Positions 1-11,346 of a DNA stretch of 64,000 nucleotides are shown in pieces. Under the pieces are notes generated by a model. The model saw nothing but the letters and a program-made list of their open reading frames with translations. It ran no database searches and was not told the DNA's origin. Numbering within the stretch: the stretch's first letter is position 1; every line of letters begins with the position of its first letter. The DNA is from Grifola frondosa (taxonomy: Eukaryota > Basidiomycota > Agaricomycetes > Polyporales > Grifolaceae). The DNA lies in assembly GCA_001683735.1 (NCBI GenBank), contig LUGG01000003.1, forward strand, positions 2,666,001-2,730,000, read 5' to 3'. The position numbers were made by a program, and so were the translations under genes.

Positions 1-82
1 CGGGCTTGAGTACACGGCATGTCGAACGAGCTCTTCTACCATGTTGCCACACTGGGTTCATATCACGAACGGTCGAATACAA

Positions 83-943
83 CTAATAGCTTAAGCGCAA
101 GCTTAGCAAGTAGCGGACAGAGTTTAATGAATACACAGTCGCGGCCGGAATCATGATGCCGGGAATGACGCGCAAATACCGACCGGGAGCTCTGGATATG
201 ACGATGGCATCGCCGGAGGGGAAGAGATCAGGAATGATGGCATTGACATGCGCAAGAACACCGAGGACGCAGGCCGCAGGTGGTTGCCCCGAATCGCCAT
301 ATGTCGACCAATCACGTTCGGTCGCTGTCAGCTCACGGATGACTGTTGAACAGCTGTCAGATGGGAATGGGTGGAGAGGTCCCCATCTCACGGCGTGTCG
401 GGTCCGGAAGTTGCACAGAGAGCGTCGAAGACCATATCTGCACGATGGAAAGCTAGAATTGCGACCGCGGAGAGTATCGGGGAGTTCGGTTCGCGATGTA
501 GTGGAGATACATGACTGCTCGATGCAGACCTGAAGTCATGGAGATGACAAGCTGATATAGCGCATCGCAGGCGCTATAGGCTTGTGACACATTCGGAACA
601 GTGCGTGGTGCTTGCGTAGCGGTGGAAATTGAACGGTCGAAGGAGAGGCGTGAGCAATATATGCTTATGAAGAGCTGAGATAGCATAGTTGGACCAGGAG
701 ACTGGTGTTGATAGACGGGTTGCTGCGCATCTGGGCAAGTAACCGCTGGTGGAGCGAAGTACCTGCACAGGTTCCAGTACTCAGAGATCCGCGAAGACAT
801 GGAAGCAATGGCGAAGGTGGGCTGAATGAGGGATTGCAAGGCCATTGCATAACGAGACGACATAGCGCGCACGGTGCAGCGTGGCATTGGGAGGCATTGC
901 CATAGCAGAGGAGAGTTAAACTAACGAGTGGCGTCGAGGGCAT
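83..943 (-). pseudogene. Possible remnant of a basidiomycete multi-pass membrane protein
   Basis: I see no intact gene in the first 950 bases. On the minus strand a stretch near 140-260 reads SGDAIVISRAPGRYLRVIPG followed by hydrophobic residues. This resembles the 'SDaiViwRaWvlfp...r.lviP' segment of the large basidiomycete family of seven-helix membrane proteins (DUF6533/DUF6534 type). The flanking minus-strand frames (574-943) are open but not convincingly coding, and I could not build a gene with sensible introns. It may be a decayed copy, a gene broken by sequence errors, or chance. Confidence is low. Confidence 0.2.
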
Positions 944-1152
944 GAATCTCTGGGATCTGATCGTGATCGGGTCAACACGTGGAATAGCCGAGAGCGCGAT
1001 CGAAAGTCACGTGGTAGAATGCGACCAACAAGTTGCGAGCGTCGTCTGCGTCGCTTTCTCTAGCGCACACTTGGTCGTCATTCATGTCTCTTTCCGTGTG
1101 CGCGCAATAACACCGGCATCGACAGAGCATCCGCACGTTCTTGAGGAGCTGT

Positions 1153-4100
1153 ATGCCAGACAAGGGCAAGGGCAGAGCGATTGAAGACGACACGAGCGAG
1201 GGCGAGTGGAGCAGGAGGACTGCCAGATACGTTGTGAGCAGGCATGAGGTGGCGTCGGAGGGCATGGATCCGAGAAAGGGCCTCACCGTAGAGGGAGAAA
1301 CGATTGCTGTAGGAGCCAACACTATAGCAGCCAACAGTGCAGCAGCCAAGGGGGACGTCCGTGTTGAGGACGGCCGTGGCACATCGGATCTGGGAGGAGC
1401 AGATCGTGCAGAGGGCTCAGATCGAGCGCAGGCAGTAGATCGCAGCAGCCACTGCCTAATTCGCCGCAGTGCTTCTCCTCCAACTTGCGCGTGTTCTCCA
1501 CTGAGCTTGTCTTCCCAAGATGCTCCCCGAAGATCGTTCTCTCCCTCCATAGAACCCGCCCCATTGTCTCCCGCCATTCCTCTTTCTTCCTCTCTCTCCC
1601 ATCATCCCCCTCACGACCCTGTATCCTCAAACCTCTTCTCCCCTCCTCTGCATGCCGCTATGGACCCACAACAATTCATTCCACTCGTCCTCTGCCCGCT
1701 CTGCGACCCTCCCAGTGTCCTTTCTGCTCCAGTAACTCTCCGCTGCGGTCACACAGTCTGTTCTTCCCATTTTCCCCAGTCCCAACCACCCTCTGTGCTC
1801 TCCTCCATTTTTTCCACATCTTCAGACTCCTCATCCTCAATCGCAACCGTTCCTCGATGTCCCCTACCAACATGCCCTCCTCCGTCCTCTTCATCTACCA
1901 CCTCTCCTCCGGTAGGCTATACTCCAGCTTCTTCTGATCAATCCTGGTACAGCACCACCTCCCCCAGCTCCCGCGTTGACGTTACTACCAACAAGATTAT
2001 TTCCCTCATCCATCGACCCCATACCTCTCCCCATGACGCCCCATCCGCTCCAGTTCCTTCCTATGCCCCGGACGCAGACGAGCACACCGATTCCGAAGCG
2101 GGCGATTCCGACAGCGAGCTCGAGTATATTTCGCTCCCAGATTCCTCGCAGTCAGACGATCAGCGGCAACCGTCCCCGGCATTCCTGTTTCCGACCAACC
2201 TTCCACCACCGCTGGACGCGCCCTCTCTGCCTCACATCCGCCCCTGGCGCGGCCAGAGCTCACGCAGGAGCAGCAGTGCGGGTTCGACACCGCGGGCCCG
2301 TCCGCCTCATGCTCCCGCGTGCGCTCCCGTTCCCGCTCCTCCACGGGCGCGCCGATGCGCGCGCGAAAACGCCGTCGACGCCTTCCCCGCTCTCACGCGC
2401 CGCCCCGGCCTCCTCCACAGGCAACCGACCCTACTACAAACTTCGAGAAGGAGCTCCTCACGGAGCTGAATTGCGAAATCTGCTTTGCGCTGCTCTGGCA
2501 GCCTGTCACCACGCCCTGCCAACATGTGAGTATCTTTGCTTTTCGCGGCCTCATTGTGGCCCGCTATCAGCAACGCGCAGTATTTAGTTGTGTTTGCGGG
2601 TGGAAGCTGTTGCTCGATCGCTGCCCGATCACCTCAGCCTCCTGATCCTGAGGCGTGGAATTCCTTATTGGGATGTCTTGTCTCTACGCTGACTTGCGCC
2701 CCCGTCTGCTTCTTCCGAAAGATTTACCGTCCTACTTCTTATGCTTTGCGTCTCACACCGTCGCGACCGGGTTTCAGTCTCCGACCTATTTTTTTCCATT
2801 CGTCTGTCACTCTTTGCCGTAAAATGATGCCATTTGCGCCGCTCACTCCGCGTCTCTGACCATTTTTCTGCGCTCAGACGTTCTGCTCCAAGTGCCTGCA
2901 CCGCTCGCTCGACCACAGTCCTGCGTGTCCGCTCTGCAGACAGACACTCCCCGGGTACGACTACTTCCAGGAGCACCCTTGCAACAAGGTTCTCCTTGCG
3001 ATCAGTGAGTTCGCCTCTTAGAACCCGCCTATTCGGTCGGCGCTGACGCGGATCGCACCATATAGTTCTCAAGGCGTTTCCGGAAGCGTACGCGGAGCGC
3101 GGTGCGGCGCTGGAGGCAGAGGAGCGCGATGCGCGCCTCGACACGCCCATCTTCGTGTGTCAGCTCAGCTTCCCGGGCATGCCCACGCTACTACATTTTT
3201 TCGAACCCCGGTACGTCCTTCCCACACCCATCCCCCCGTTTAAACCCCGCTAATTTCATGCTTATCTTTTTCTATCGATTTTTTTTTCGATTTCGATGTA
3301 GGTATCGCCTGATGCTGCGCCGGTGCCTCGCGACGCCACACCCGTGCTTCGGGATGGTCCCGCCGGCGCGCACTGCGCCCGCAGGCGGGGGCGCGGGAAA
3401 CGACTACGGCACGATGCTTGCGATCAAGAACGTGAGGATGCTGCCCGACGGACGCAGTCTCGTCGAGACGTGGGGCACGTGGCGCTTCCGTATCATGGAG
3501 CGCGGCACGCTCGACGGGTACACTGTCGGGCGCATCGAGCGCATCGACGACTACGAGGAGGAGCTCGACGGCGATGCGGAGGAGCCGCCTGTGGCGGATG
3601 CGGTACGTGCGGAGATTGGGGAGGGCGTGGAGTTGGGGGTGGGCGGCGCCATCGCGTTGACGTCTGTGGTGGCACCTCCTTCGGCACAGCCGTCAGCGGT
3701 GCCCCCGCCCGGCCTCGATGCGTGCTCTGTGTCGCGGGCGACACTGCTTCCCACCTTACCGCGCGTGCCGACGAATGAAGAGCTGATGGCGAAGTGCCAC
3801 GCGTTCCTGGACCAGATGCGCGAGGGCACGCCGTGGGTCGTGCAGCACCTCAATAACGCGTACGTGCCGATGCCGAACGACCCCGCGAGCTTCAGCTTCT
3901 GGATGGCGCTGGTGAGTCCCGCGCATGCGATATACCCATTCACCGCTATATTTTTTCGTGCACCGGAGCGCTGACGGTGATTGCAGATCCTGCCGATCGA
4001 TGACCACGAGAAGGCCAAACTGCTCCCGATCCGCTCGCCCCGCCTCCGATTGCGCCTCGTCGTGCACTGGATCGAGCAGCTCAACAGCAACTGGTACGTC

Positions 4101-4250
4101 GCTCCCTTCCCCTCTTTCCCCTCCCCCTCCCCCCTCTACCCCCCCTCGCTGGTTTCGCGATTTGACCCGTGCCACCGCATCAAGGGCCCGTTCTTAACGC
4201 CTCTGCGTCTGCTTGGCAGGTGGTTCTCTGGCGGCTGCGTCGTCTGCTGA
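1153..4250 (+). CDS. RING-finger / LON-domain protein of the CrgA type, C-terminal CaaX box
   Basis: Predicted ubiquitin ligase-like regulator of 766 aa. Exons 1153-2328, 2421-2525, 2878-3004, 3066-3210, 3302-3911, 3987-4093 and 4220-4250 give an uninterrupted frame. Order of parts: an acidic/basic N-terminus (MPDKGKGRAIEDD); a first zinc-finger-like segment near residue 180 (LCPLCDPP...LRCGHTVCSSHF); a Ser/Pro-rich linker; a typical C3HC4 RING at about 400-450 (CEICFALLWQPVTTPCQH then FCSKCLHRSLDHSPACPLC, split by an intron); and a LON substrate-binding domain from about residue 485 (FPGMPTLLHFFEPRYRLMLRRC...) to LVVHWIEQLNSNWWF. There is no Lon ATPase or protease domain. The last residues are GGCVVC, a CaaX prenylation box. 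This layout matches Mucor CrgA, a repressor of light-induced carotenogenesis. The first intron (2329-2420, donor GTTCCC) is the least certain. An alternative last-exon frame would end at 4354. Confidence 0.85.
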
Positions 4251-4984
4251 TCCGCGTGCTCCCCGCGCCCTTCCCGCGCGCGTCGGCCTGGCTCGCCGCG
4301 TACGTCGTCGCGCTGCTCGCCGTGTTCGTCGCACAGGCGCTCATGCAGCCTTGAGTTTAGGTTCGGTTGAGAGTGGGGGTTGGTAGGGGGGATCTATGTG
4401 GGGTAGTATCTCTGTCTGTCTTTCTCCTATGTCGTAGTACGGGCCTGCGCCACATTGCTATCGCTGTTCTGTCCGTCCTGTCCTGTCTGCTCCACTATGG
4501 GCTTCTGCATGCATAAGTACTGTGATACCTCTGTCGCGCTATGATATCTTTATTCCGAGCCATGCACGCAGCCTGGCCGCACTGTATCATATCCATCCCG
4601 AGCCAATTCCACTGCACTCTGCTCGTCCCACCCACGGGAGGAGGCCTCCACGCGCCCACGTGCACACACGCACAATGACTGCTAACATGCAAGACAAATG
4701 CCAATGGTGCTCGAGTTGGTACAGCGCGTTACACAGCTAGACTTCTAAATATCGAAACGTTCCGTCCCGCGACCCCTCCACCATGCATGCATTACCTACT
4801 AATCGTGACACGACCGCCCCTTCCGCTCGCTCGTTCCGTTCGTCATACACTATCGTACACGCCCCCGAAGCCTAGAGCGCCGAAATGTTCATCACCGGCC
4901 ACGTGCTGAGCGGGAAGGTTAAGAGAAGAAACGGGAGGGCGCAGCGCGTCAGACGTGAGCGGGGCAGTGGCGGGACGGCACTCA
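4251..4984. other. Convergent intergenic region (3' UTRs)
   Basis: This stretch lies between the converging LON/RING and glucose-6-phosphate dehydrogenase genes. It should hold both 3' untranslated regions. The short frames seen here (for example 4495-4740 on either strand) have no recognisable protein features. I see no RNA gene or repeat. Confidence 0.6.
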
Positions 4985-6836
4985 CTACTCCGTTACGGTG
5001 CGCTTGTACCCGTATTTGGCGATGAACGCCTCGAGCTCCTTGGGCCCGCGCGAGCCGTATGGGTACGGCACGGGCTTGGGCCCGGGCCCGCTCCTGCCGT
5101 CTATCCAGTGCAGGATCGGCGTGAATATCTGCCACCGACACGATTAGCAGGGGAGCACGGACGGCGACAGAAGGGGGGACGCACTTTCCATGCAACGTCG
5201 AGCTCGTCGTCGCGCACAAAATTGGAGTGGTCGCCCTTGAGCGCGTCGAGGATGAGCGACTCGTACGCCTCGGGGATCTTCGCCTCGACGAATCGGCGCT
5301 TATACGTGAGGTCCATCTCTGTGGGGATCGCACGCGTGTAGAGCCCGGGCGTCTTCATGTTCAGCTTGAGGTACACCGCCTCGGACGGCTGCACGCGGAT
5401 CACGAGCTCGTTGCGCGAGATGTCCTTGAAGATGCCCTGCGTCACGTCCTTGAACTGGATGCGGATCTCGACCTTCGCCTCGTTCAACGCTGCAAGCGGG
5501 CGTCAGCATCCGCGCGGCGACGGTGGCGGGCGCGGGCGGGCGACGGACCTTTGCCAGCCTTGAGGATGAACGGCACGCCTTCCCAGCGCGGGTTGTGGAT
5601 CCAGAGCGTCGTCGCGGCGTACGTGGGGCAGATCGAGTTGTGCGGGACGGTGTCGTCGTCGAGGTACCCGGGCTTGCCGTTCGCGGCGACGTACTGACCA
5701 AGGAGCGTGTCGTTGCGCTCCACGGGGGGGATTGCGCGCAGGACCTTCACCTGTGTCGGCGGACGGGTGAGAAGCAGGTGGGAGAGGATATGAGAACGGT
5801 CTCAGCACCTTCTCGTCACGGATGTCCTCCGCAGCGAATGACACGGGCCGCTCCATGGTGAGAATACTCAGGACCTGCAGAAGGTCTGTGAAGCATGAGT
5901 GCGCGCGTTCTCACAGGGGGCATGTGGGCACCGTCACGGTTCTGCAAGATGTCGCGGATGATGCCGAACTCGTCGAAGTAGCCTCCGCGACCCTCGGTGC
6001 CGAAGGGCTCCTTGAAGGTGATCTGGACGTTGCTGACAGAGTTCTTGTCCCAGGCAGCGCCCATGGCGACGTTGGCGAAGCGGAGGACGAGGAGATTCTT
6101 GACCATCTCTTTGCCAAGATAGTGGTCAATACGGAAGGTCTCGTCTTCTGTCCAATGCTGCTTGAGGGCGCCGAGGAGCTCGCGAGAGGTCTCGAGGTCC
6201 TTGCCGAAGGGTTTTTCGACGATGATGCGGTTCTTGCCGTTCGCGAAGACATAGCACTCCTCTTTGAGGTGCTTGGCTACGGGGATGAAGACGCTTGGGG
6301 GCAGTGCGAGATAGAATATACGATTGCGCTCCTTTGTTTGGTACGCGGATTCGATTTGTCCGAGGTAGTCGTTGAGTTTCTGGAAGGAAGGGGAGTCTTC
6401 ATAGCCGCCAGAGATGTACGAGGTGAGTTTCTTGAATTCGTCAAGCTTGGTGGGTGCATCAGGGTCAGCGTCGGGGAGCTTGATGTAGGCAGTGATGCGC
6501 TTGTGGTATTCTACATCGTCCATCTTTGTGCGGGCATACCCGACGATCTTTACGTCTCTCGGGAGGAAACCCATGCGATAGAGCCCAAAGAGGGCGGGAT
6601 AAGTCTTAAGTGCTACTGTGAGATGATGTGGACGCGACCGACGAGACAGCACGTACTTTCTTCTTCGCGAGGTCACCAGATGCACCGAGCACTGTGGCAG
6701 GTGGAGTGCGCGTCAGATAAAGTGTGGAGAACTGAGATAGCAGGAACAGACCGATGATGATGGTGTTGTCCTTGAACTCCTCGTGGGCGGTCTCCATGGA
6801 GGGGATTGTCCCCGACATTGCGCGTGGACGAGTCAT
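4985..6836 (-). CDS. ZWF1: Glucose-6-phosphate 1-dehydrogenase
   Basis: Catalyses the first, NADPH-producing step of the oxidative pentose phosphate pathway in the cytosol (glucose 6-phosphate to 6-phosphogluconolactone). Seven exons (6836-6752, 6691-6657, 6604-5938, 5885-5809, 5750-5549, 5489-5185, 5128-4985) join without frame errors into 504 aa, the normal length. Visible motifs: the NADP-binding GASGDLAKKK near residue 30, EKPFGKD, the active-site RIDHYLGKE, the conserved FDEFGIIRDILQNHLLQVL, and NPRWEGVPFILKAGKAL. The protein ends KYGYKRTVTE. The start at 6836 (MTRPRAMSGTIPSMETAHEEF) is chosen as the first in-frame ATG; a second ATG six codons downstream is possible. It is divergent from the THOC5 gene across about 350 bp, which should carry both promoters. 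Confidence 0.96.
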
Positions 6837-7182
6837 TGTTGTGAGTATCTGGAGGGAGAGGATGAGGGGAGAAGGAGAAAGGGAGAGAGGGGGCTGAGAA
6901 CAGACGTAGCGGAGTGTGAGATCTGTGAAGAGAGAGCAGGTGAACCTGCTGAACGAGCAGGGAAAGCCCGAGATCTATGGCAGTAGCCCGTGCTTACAGT
7001 GCCTGTGCTCGTGCTTGTGGTCGCGCTTACTCGCGCTCCTACGCGCGCTTGTTGCTTCACTATGATTCATATGTCCCCACCCCGGCCCGGTCTCTCCGTC
7101 ATTTTCACACGCTCTCCATCGCTGTTCGCCGAGAACACAGCTCACGCTCCCACTCGACCATTCGTAAGCTTAACGATCCATT
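6837..7182. promoter_or_regulatory. Divergent promoter region between ZWF1 and THOC5
   Basis: About 346 bp separate the two start codons, so both promoters must lie here. I see purine- and pyrimidine-rich tracts (for example 6850-6900) but no clear TATA box. No further gene is apparent. Confidence 0.5.
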
Positions 7183-8035
7183 ATGGCCGCCACTCATGAC
7201 GACAGCGCCATGAACGGCATCCACTCCGCCGTCGTCCTCCCGCCAGTCCCCGACCCCGTCATTGATAGCCTCCGTGGCCTCGTCGACCCCGCCTTCCCCT
7301 CCAACGATCCCACCACCGTCCACTCCGCGCCGGCGCCCTCTTCTCCCGCCTCAAAGCCCTCAACCGCGCTGCCAACCATGCCACCCGCGCCCACAAGCAG
7401 GCCACCGCCGACTCCCGCCACGACATGGACCAGACCTACCTCGGTCTCCAGAACCTCCTCTACGAGAAGCGTCACCTCGAGCGCGAGATCGAAAAGTGCC
7501 GCCAGTTCGCGTCAGTCCCGTCTTTCTTCGCGCTGTGGCACCCTCGCTCACACTGGGTATGCGTGTAGGTCCATATACCAGGATATTCCTTATCATTCCC
7601 TGGACGAGTTCAGGCAGCTCGCTCCAGCGGAGGCGCGAACTGAAGAGGTTTTGGCCGATGAGCACCAGTTAATGTGCAATCGACTCAGTTTTGAGCTCTC
7701 CGAGCGCCAGAGGTACGTCACTCTCCTTCGTTCTCGTACGATTCTTCCCCCATTGTATTTTCTCAGACTGGATCTCAGGCGAAGAGAGCTGATCAAGGAA
7801 AAGGAGGACCTCCTTAAAGAGGGCAAGGCGAAACAGACCACGTTGGACGCCGTCAAGGCCCACATAGACGTGCTTATGAAGGTGTGTGCGGTTTCATCAT
7901 TTCTCCATCCAACACTGAACATAACACCTCTGCCAGTCTGCCACCGAGGTGCAGAAGAAGGTCGGCGAGCTCATCCAGGTCACCGAGCGCCCCCAATCCA
8001 CCCGGCCATCAACTCCCACTCCCGGCCCAAGCTGA
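7183..8035 (+). CDS. THO complex subunit 5 (THOC5/FMIP family), short fungal form
   Basis: THOC5 is part of the nuclear THO complex, which links transcription to mRNA export. Exons are 7183-7510, 7569-7712, 7767-7881 and 7937-8035. Conserved features after about residue 50: LFSRLKALNRAANHATRAH, MDQTYLGLQNLLYEKRHLE, CRQFASIYQDIPYHSLDEF, ADEHQLMCNRLSFELSERQR and a long basic/acidic coiled coil (RRRELIKEKEDLLKEGKAK). At about 228 aa it holds only the N-terminal coiled-coil half of animal THOC5, as in other basidiomycetes. The first 51 codons (MAATHDDSAMNGIHS...PSNDPTTVHSA) are in a different frame from the conserved part. No intron fits; one extra base in the C run near 7337 would join them. It converges on UBC8. 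Confidence 0.85.
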
Positions 8036-8513
8036 ATTTCCTAGTTTCTGTCAGTCAGTCGCGCATCGTCACGCGACACGCCTCCCGATTTGCAGACGCG
8101 CACTTCACGCCACTCCGTTTCTGGAACAGCACAGCACACAACAACACTAAGACATTTGCGGACGCACGAAGCCTCAATTGCTGGGTAATACTGCGGAATC
8201 CCTATACACATGGGTACACAAGGGGCGGAATGTCCAGGAGCCCGGGGCGGAGAAAGCGGACGGATGTAGCGGGGCGTGAGTTTACAAACAAAGGTGGTGG
8301 AGATCTACAACATGGACACGAGCAGGAGCGGGAGCGGTGGTGTTACATTACAGACTTGCCTGTGCTGCTAGCACGATTAGAATGATAAATGCAGGTATGG
8401 AGTGCCGATGAGTAATAGTCGCGAAGAATGGGAAAGAAAAAATGTGAGTGATAAACACGGCAGATGAAGGGAAGAAGCCGAAAATGAAACGGAAAGGGCG
8501 CGGGGCGAAGCGT
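8036..8513. other. Convergent intergenic region
   Basis: About 480 bp between the ends of the THOC5 and UBC8 genes. It presumably contains the two 3' untranslated regions. I see no further gene or repeat. Confidence 0.55.
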
Positions 8514-9430
8514 TCAGGCGTCGTCGTCCTCGCTAATGCTGCCGATGTCGCTCATCTCTTCGTCGTCATCGTCATCGTCGTCCTTGTCGACGGCCGCGTC
8601 TGCCGCCTCCTTCGTCGCAAATCGCTGTACGTATTCTGTAATCCGCATTGAGCGCACGTCATATGACCTGTAATAATGCAACGCGGACATACCCTTGACT
8701 TTGGCGTCATAATCCTTGGGATGCCGCATGAGCAATGCAGCAGCCTCACCGTTGAGGGGATCGTTCGGGTTCGGGTATCGGAGGAGCTGCGGCAGGAATA
8801 CCTCGAAGATGTTGATCATATCTGTACAAAGAGAGAGGGACACGTATATGAAGATAAGTGCACCGGCGGCTCGCCGCAGCTACGACTCGTGCGACGCACC
8901 GAACATGGGTGACCACGTCTGGTTGATAACGTCCAGACACACGGAACCACTTCTGCGTCACACTAGTAAGTCAGCGCACGATAGTGCAGGAAGGAGAGAG
9001 GGGCGCACAGCTCGTCGATGTTGGGGTGGAAGATCTTGTTCATGAAACCGATGCTGGGGGACTTGAACGGGTACTGGTCGGGCAGCTCGACGTGGATCTT
9101 CCACACGCCCCCCGCGAATGGCGCTGGCCACGCAGTGGTCAGTGCGGGCGGCGGTAGATAGATGCGTGTGAGCACTCACTTTCGGCGGGCCCGTAGAAGC
9201 GGACGTAGAACTCCTGCATGCTGTCGTTGACGAGGTTCACCTCGTAGTCGGACATCAGTCTGTGCGCCCATTGCGCTGTCAGCATGCCCGCCGGGGCGAA
9301 TACATATCATAGAGAGCACTCACAGCTTCATGACGTCCGTCTCGATGCGGCGTTTACTTGGAGAGCTGTAGATATGTCATGCACATCGTCAGCATACGAG
9401 CCACCCAGCAGCGCACATAAATACTCATCA
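8514..9430 (-). CDS. UBC8: Ubiquitin-conjugating enzyme E2, Ubc8/UBE2H type
   Basis: E2 enzyme that works with the GID/CTLH ubiquitin ligase, which degrades gluconeogenic enzymes in yeast. Exons on the minus strand: 9365-9324, 9259-9180, 9123-9009, 8952-8900, 8821-8693 and 8635-8514, preceded by a short first exon near 9430. The reading [40 protein letters not shown] (catalytic Cys in SVCLD), [16 protein letters not shown] and [15 protein letters not shown] is nearly identical to yeast Ubc8. The acidic tail ([14 protein letters not shown]) is also typical. The start is not settled: the only nearby ATG (about 9430) followed by GTATTT leaves an exon one base short of the phase needed by the exon at 9365. 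Confidence 0.93.
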
Positions 9431-10162
9431 TGCTGGCTGTACGAATGCGGGCTTGGTGGTAACTAGAGTGGACGAAGAAGACTAGGAGAGACGGTGTGGA
9501 CGGTATTCAAGGAGACGTTGCGAGAGCTCGGGGACTGTAGCGGCTTGTAGCGGTGTGCTATCTAATCGGAGCGACCGCCGGGGACCGCCGAAACGTTGAT
9601 CATGCCGGAGTGTCGGCGCAGATCGTGCTGGCTGCAGCTCGCCACCCTCACCTCTCCTCTTCGCCGTTACTCCATCGCCGCACTGTCGAAGCTACACGGG
9701 ATCTGCGCGAGTGAGCGTGTCGACAACACAAGAAGACACGAAGAATAAACGAGGCGAGCGGCGACGGGAGTCGCCGCCATCGCTACTAACCAATCCGGAC
9801 TGCATCACCAGGCATCACCCCAATCTCCTCTAAGGGCTGTATCACACACCGGTGTTGATGCTACTCGCAATATATCCCAATTTTTTCGCTGCTCCAGAAA
9901 TTGGGGTCTCTTGGTGCAGGAACAGTTTTATCAGTGCAAACCAGTGTGCACCCCATCTGCCTGATACTTCGCAATTCATACTAAGAAGGTAAGACTGGTG
10001 GTCGCAGGCAGAGCAAAGTTCCTCGTACGTGTTGGTGATCCTGTCCAACGCTCGAACATTTGATCGTCACTTATCGTTAGAGAAACATTGTGCTGTACAA
10101 TAGTCGAACCCTGCGCCCCGCACAGGAATGATACCGCATCGAACCCAACCCAGAAGCTGCCA
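9431..10162. other. Intergenic region upstream of UBC8
   Basis: About 730 bp between the probable UBC8 start and the end of the next minus-strand gene. It must include the UBC8 promoter. The small frames here show no recognisable protein features. Confidence 0.5.
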
Positions 10163-10842
10163 TTACCTAGAACCATCCTCCACGACGCAGTACACTGAGT
10201 CGCTCGAGCACGGATACGGAAACCGCCCAGCCGTGAGCCCGGGCTCGCGCGCGAGCTCGTTCCCCGTGCGCCCCGCCTGCGTCGCGCTCACGAGGTCCGT
10301 CTGCGCCGCCAGCCCCGGGTCGACCGTGCGCTGCCGGAACGCCCGCAGGGCGATCAGTATCGCTGCGTTTCGTCAGTCACGCCGCGGACCGCATCAGCTA
10401 GTAAGCCTCACCGAACCAGGTCAGGCCAAATGCGCCGATGAGGATCATTTCCTCCTGCGTCTGGGTGAGGAGCTGTCCGTTCCTGCTGTGGTGCGCGACG
10501 ACTCTGTAATCGACCCCAATGTTTCAGGTCAGGCTGCGCCAACATTGAAGGAGTGCACTCACAGCACCGCTAGAGACGCGAGCGCCAGGATAGCCACGGA
10601 GCTTTGCATCAAGTTGAAGGTCTCTGAAGATGCGTCAGTGCCTGGACATCTTTGGTCCATCTCGCCAGTGAGCTTACGGAGTGAAGATGGGATAAATTTC
10701 ATGACTGCGTGTGCTCCAGCTGCTGCCAGAGCAGCTACATAGTAATTTCACTGTCTCTCAGCAATCTACTTTCTCTATCGTCCTGGGCGATTGGCGTACC
10801 TGCTGTAACCGATCGTGCGATTCTGCCTTGGAACAGTGCCAT
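10163..10842 (-). CDS. Small multi-pass membrane protein (first of a tandem trio)
   Basis: Five exons (10842-10800, 10734-10678, 10623-10563, 10503-10412, 10362-10163) give a clean 150-aa frame with canonical splice sites. Hydrophobic helices are visible at about residues 12-28, 42-62 (SVAILALASLAVLVVA) and 75-95 (MILIGAFGLTWFAILIALRAF). The C-terminal third is soluble, with LVSATQAGRTGNELARE and two cysteines near the end. Gene structure (short exons split within helices) and position resemble the two MARVEL-like genes that follow, but sequence identity to them is not obvious. I do not know the function; a four-helix MARVEL-like membrane protein is the best guess. Confidence 0.7.
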
Positions 10843-11346
10843 CTACGAGAGTATGCGGGAAAACTAGGCTGGCGGAGTAATTCGTATGAGCTGAACACAG
10901 TTGTACCGCGTTTCGTCTACGAGATACCACTACTGTGGCTGCACGCGTTTTCCACCTGCTCGCGAACGTTGCACATCAAGCTCAAGGTCGCTAGATATTA
11001 AGCTGCCGCACACTTGCTGCTCCCTCCCCCACGCCGGAAACACGCGCCCGCAGGACGTAATCAAAGCTTCCGTACATCATAGTATGTATGGCGGTCGGCC
11101 GCGGTCAGTATTTACATTACACACGCATCCACGCCATCGCCCTCCCACCCTCCAGAATACGTACTGCGTGGTGTGGTACATAGCCGTCGCAGGTGTTCAT
11201 CAAATCCGTAAGTAGATATTTATGTACGTGTGCGCACAAGCACCCGTTGTTCCGCGCTCCATCAAGCGCCGTTCGCCTCTTGCTCGCCAAAAGGGTAGCC
11301 ACTACACCTGAAATCAAGGCGTTCAACGGCCCTGCTCAGACGGAGC

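Noticed and set aside
3551..4090. Minus-strand frames opposite the LON domain
   Set aside because: Composition is typical of antisense to GC-rich coding DNA and the plus strand is clearly coding.
5822..6757. 311-codon plus-strand frame inside the G6PD gene
   Set aside because: It is the antisense shadow of the conserved G6PD exon; it has no protein family features.
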